Source: Flavobacteriales bacterium
GTDB taxonomy: Bacteria; Bacteroidota; Bacteroidia; Flavobacteriales_D; Sanyastnellaceae
Direction of reading: 5' to 3'
Length of the DNA stretch: 64,000 nucleotides
Assembly: GCA_016722445.1 (NCBI GenBank)
Contig: JADKIZ010000006.1
Coordinates: forward strand, 207,795 to 271,794
The notes under the pieces were generated by a model, which was not told the origin of the DNA, did not search any database, and was given only the letters and a program-made list of their open reading frames with translations. Each line of letters begins with the position of its first letter. Position 1 is the stretch's first letter. Shown here piece by piece: positions 61,640-64,000 of the stretch. The translations under genes and the position numbers were made by a program.

Positions 61640-63134
61640 AAAAACAAAAAGAATCCGAAGAACTTTTTTTTATCCTCCGCTTGGAGATTCGAGGTGTCTT
61701 CCGTAAAAAAATGACATGATCGCAATATTTATAGGGCTGGGTATAAAGCACATTTTTTGTTTTGTTCCATGCGGATAAGGCATGATACAAAGTACAATCC
61801 AATCGAAAATGCCATAACCCAATCAAAAGTGTCATGTAATGATTGTGTTGCCCTCATCAAAATTCCGGATCGAGTTTGTTTGAATCTCGTCATACTTTGA
61901 TGCAAAGGATTTTTTCCACATCTCCACGGTACCAACGCCGAATATCGGATGATCAGCAATGATGGCTGAACCTGTTTTCCAAAATTCAAGTCTTTGGATC
62001 ACCCCTATGCCCATTGGGATTTCCTCCGCGATATCATTGGACCATCATAAGCAAACGGTTAATCTGGTTTTTACGAATGCCCAACACTGTTTTTCATCGG
62101 GTGATGGGAAACCTTGTTCGATCAGATAAATATCATCATCGGTCAATGCCCACAAACAATCGGGGTCCTTTCTGGAGTCCTTTGTTGGCGAGACCGGCGG
62201 ATCAGCTCCTTTGGGAGATGACCACGATGCATCAGTACTGTCAGGATAAAGATCTCAGATCGTTCCAGGCCAGCCTTGATACAATTCTCCCGCTACGTAT
62301 GTCATGATGCTTAATGACCATTTTTCGATGGCCGGATATTCTGGGAAGTGCTGGTATTCTCACCACGGGCAGTATGTGTGGGAAGGTTTTCCAATCTGGT
62401 TTTTCTACCCCCAAAATATTGTTGATATGCATGCTGCAGGTAGAGGAAGGTGACCAATGGAATTAATATGAGGAAGATTAAATGATGTGTACCGAGCACT
62501 TTCTTTTGGCTTCAACAAAGTGCTTGATAAGTTTAGAACATGACAACACTCAATACCATGATGCAAGTGATACTAATGATGTAAGAGAAAATAAGGCTAC
62601 AACGCGGAAATGATCACGGTGAGGTCAAGGTTTGTCCCATGACTCACTCCCTAACACACAGACCAAAAGTCAACAACAGACTAAATCGAACGGAGAAATA
62701 AAGACAGATATCTCTCTGATGTTGTTGTAAGGTTTCCGGATGATGTGGAAATAAACGACACACCAAATCTACAGCAAGCGATAAGCTCAATAGAAAGACA
62801 TCAAGAGTTTGTCAGTATTCGAGGTCCGTGATGGGATCCAAGTGTGGTAGCTAAAAGGCAGAATGAGCAAAGGCAATTTTACGCAGACCCAGGCGGCGCA
62901 ACCGAAGAAATCCATCCGTCCAAATCAATCCGATGATGGGTAGCAGATAAAAAGCTGAAAGCATCCACGCGCCTGTTTTGGAAAAACAATTGAAGCGGTT
63001 TGTGCCATTTTTCCATTCTGTTTATCCGTGATGACTTGCGCAGACAAACTCCTGCGGAGCTTACGAAAAACATCCGAAACCGACATCACCGAAAATTGCT
63101 CGGTGGGAAAGCGGCAACGAGACCAGCCAATCAA
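61640..63134 (-). pseudogene. O-antigen-ligase-like membrane protein, heavily broken
   Basis: On the minus strand, fragments read W-K-T-G-S-A-I-I-A-D-H-P-I-F-G-V-G-T and then hydrophobic helices (V-M-A-F-S-I-G-L-Y-F-V-S-C). The 'DHPIFGVGxG' segment is the best-known mark of Wzy/O-antigen ligase proteins. Other hydrophobic fragments lie up to about 63134 (H-L-I-F-L-I-L-I-P-L-V-T-F). Boundaries are uncertain, and part of the right side could belong to another gene. Confidence 0.55.
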
Positions 63135-63374
63135 GCCGATGCAGGATGTTCAGTGCTGATTTCAGGTTTGACTTTGCAACAAAAAAACTTCCGTGGCTTT
63201 ATTTCCAAAAATGAAATATGTGTGCAGCACATCCCAGGTCACATCCTTAGTTTTTTTTGCCGGTCGCAGGAAGGATGGGTTGAAGTCCCACTGGAAGCAC
63301 TTCTGCAGCGCGTTTTGATCTCCAAAGATCCGGAGATGCGTTTTGTGCTCTTCAGGTTTGAAATCTTGTAGCTT

Positions 63375-64000
63375 TCAAATTCTGTTTTGACAAGATACTC
63401 TTTGATTTGCGATTTCGAACTTGGTTAGATCAGGTTCTTTCTTCGGTTCGATTTGAGCGAAAGTGCTTCCAGGTGTTTTCTGAACCTTCGTAATAGTGTG
63501 CTTCTTTGGCAGTTTTTCCAACTCTTTACGAAAATTTGTTCCGTGCACGTTTGGCATTGAAACTCTTTGCTTTGCATAATTCACAAAATCATAGTACTCA
63601 GCATCTGAGTTTGAATGCAGAAGCAGGATCAATGGATGTGTGGTTGGTTTTATAGTTGGTGACCCAATGAAACACCACCCGGTTTGAATAATGAGGCAGT
63701 ATATGAGCGCCTTCTTCCTGTTTCATACACATCTGGAGATATTCCTCGGCTATCTGTCACGGTTCTTCCGTTTTTCGTTTGAATGTTTTGATGAGTGAGT
63801 CTGCTTTCACCTTCTGCTCCGGTTTCTTCATCACGATGAGAATAATCCAGTCACGCTGGATGCAACGTCCGCTTAGGGTGTAATGTTTGGCAACCGTAAG
63901 GTTCCAAGGTTTGCTGGTATAAGCAAGATCTTTTGTTTGTTGAACAAGTCCTTTGCCGTATGATTCTTCACCTAACACTACAGCTCGGTCGAGGTCTTGC
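63375..64000 (-). pseudogene. S41 (C-terminal processing) protease, C-terminal part, broken and cut by the window edge
   Basis: On the minus strand G-E-E-S-Y-G-K-G-L-V-Q-Q (Lys of the Ser/Lys dyad of S41 peptidases) and G-R-C-I-Q-R-D are readable near 63900. After breaks, Y-Y-D-F-V-N-Y-A-K follows. The catalytic Ser and PDZ part should lie beyond 64000. The C-terminal end is not defined. These are periplasmic proteases that trim envelope proteins. Confidence 0.65.

Overview
The window looks like one contig from a Bacteroidota bacterium, probably of the Saprospiria/Chitinophagia side of the phylum, though the exact lineage is not resolved. Supporting signs are two types of type IX secretion sorting domain (a gliding-motility C-terminal domain and PNP-type A tails), a fused MurF-alanine racemase, the rplM-rpsI-rpsB-tsf order, DUF2490/DUF4292/DUF3098/DUF4956 proteins, a TonB-dependent receptor and many promoter boxes of the form TAnnTTTG. 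No rRNA and no CRISPR array were found; there are two tRNAs (Leu-CAA, Arg-CCT).

Layout. 1-4.8 kb: the tail of a gene cut by the window edge, an AHSA1-like protein, two exported barrel-like proteins and a compact arsenic operon (arsR, aquaglyceroporin, arsC). 4.9-15.4 kb: tRNA-Leu, a minus-strand group with rseP and riboflavin synthase below a large T9SS-sorted adhesin-like protein, two small exported proteins, tRNA-Arg and a seven-repeat propeller-like secreted protein. 15.8-22.8 kb: a universal stress protein, a PadR regulator with two small partner genes and a clear palindromic operator, an amino-acid permease coupled to a PLP enzyme, a HAD phosphatase, an HU-SPOR protein and kdsB. 22.8-33.9 kb: a TonB-dependent receptor, purH, a four-gene polyphosphate-polymerase operon, a YebC regulator, tdk and murF-alr. 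34-47.2 kb: a secreted subtilase with a PLP deaminase, a four-gene envelope operon (nucleotidyltransferase, TPR, DUF4292, EnvC-like), an MtfA-like peptidase with a SEC-C tail, a CAP protein, a UbiA-like membrane protein and a DEDDh exonuclease.

47.2-54.8 kb is the most unusual part. Three tandem copies (exact 849-bp period) of a lipoprotein gene have nearly identical 5' parts but different C-terminal segments. The third copy is split by a complete 5,039-bp IS1595-family transposon (25-bp inverted ends, 8-bp target duplication). Behind its transposase, in one tightly packed operon, it carries a KilA-N protein, a BcgI-like nuclease-methyltransferase, its specificity subunit and a small helical protein. 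Restriction-modification here appears to travel as cargo of a simple transposase. A degraded copy of the exonuclease 3' end follows the array.

54.9-64 kb holds translation genes (tsf, rpsB, rpsI, rplM), a methyltransferase-like gene, DUF3098, uppP and envelope glycan genes (GT2, GT9, an O-antigen-ligase-like protein, an S41 protease). Nearly every gene except rpsI is broken by single-base indels. Essential genes are hit too, and the rate rises towards the right end, so this is most likely poor consensus near a contig end rather than biological decay. A few similar homopolymer breaks occur earlier (ribE, padR, the subtilase, the transposase and others).
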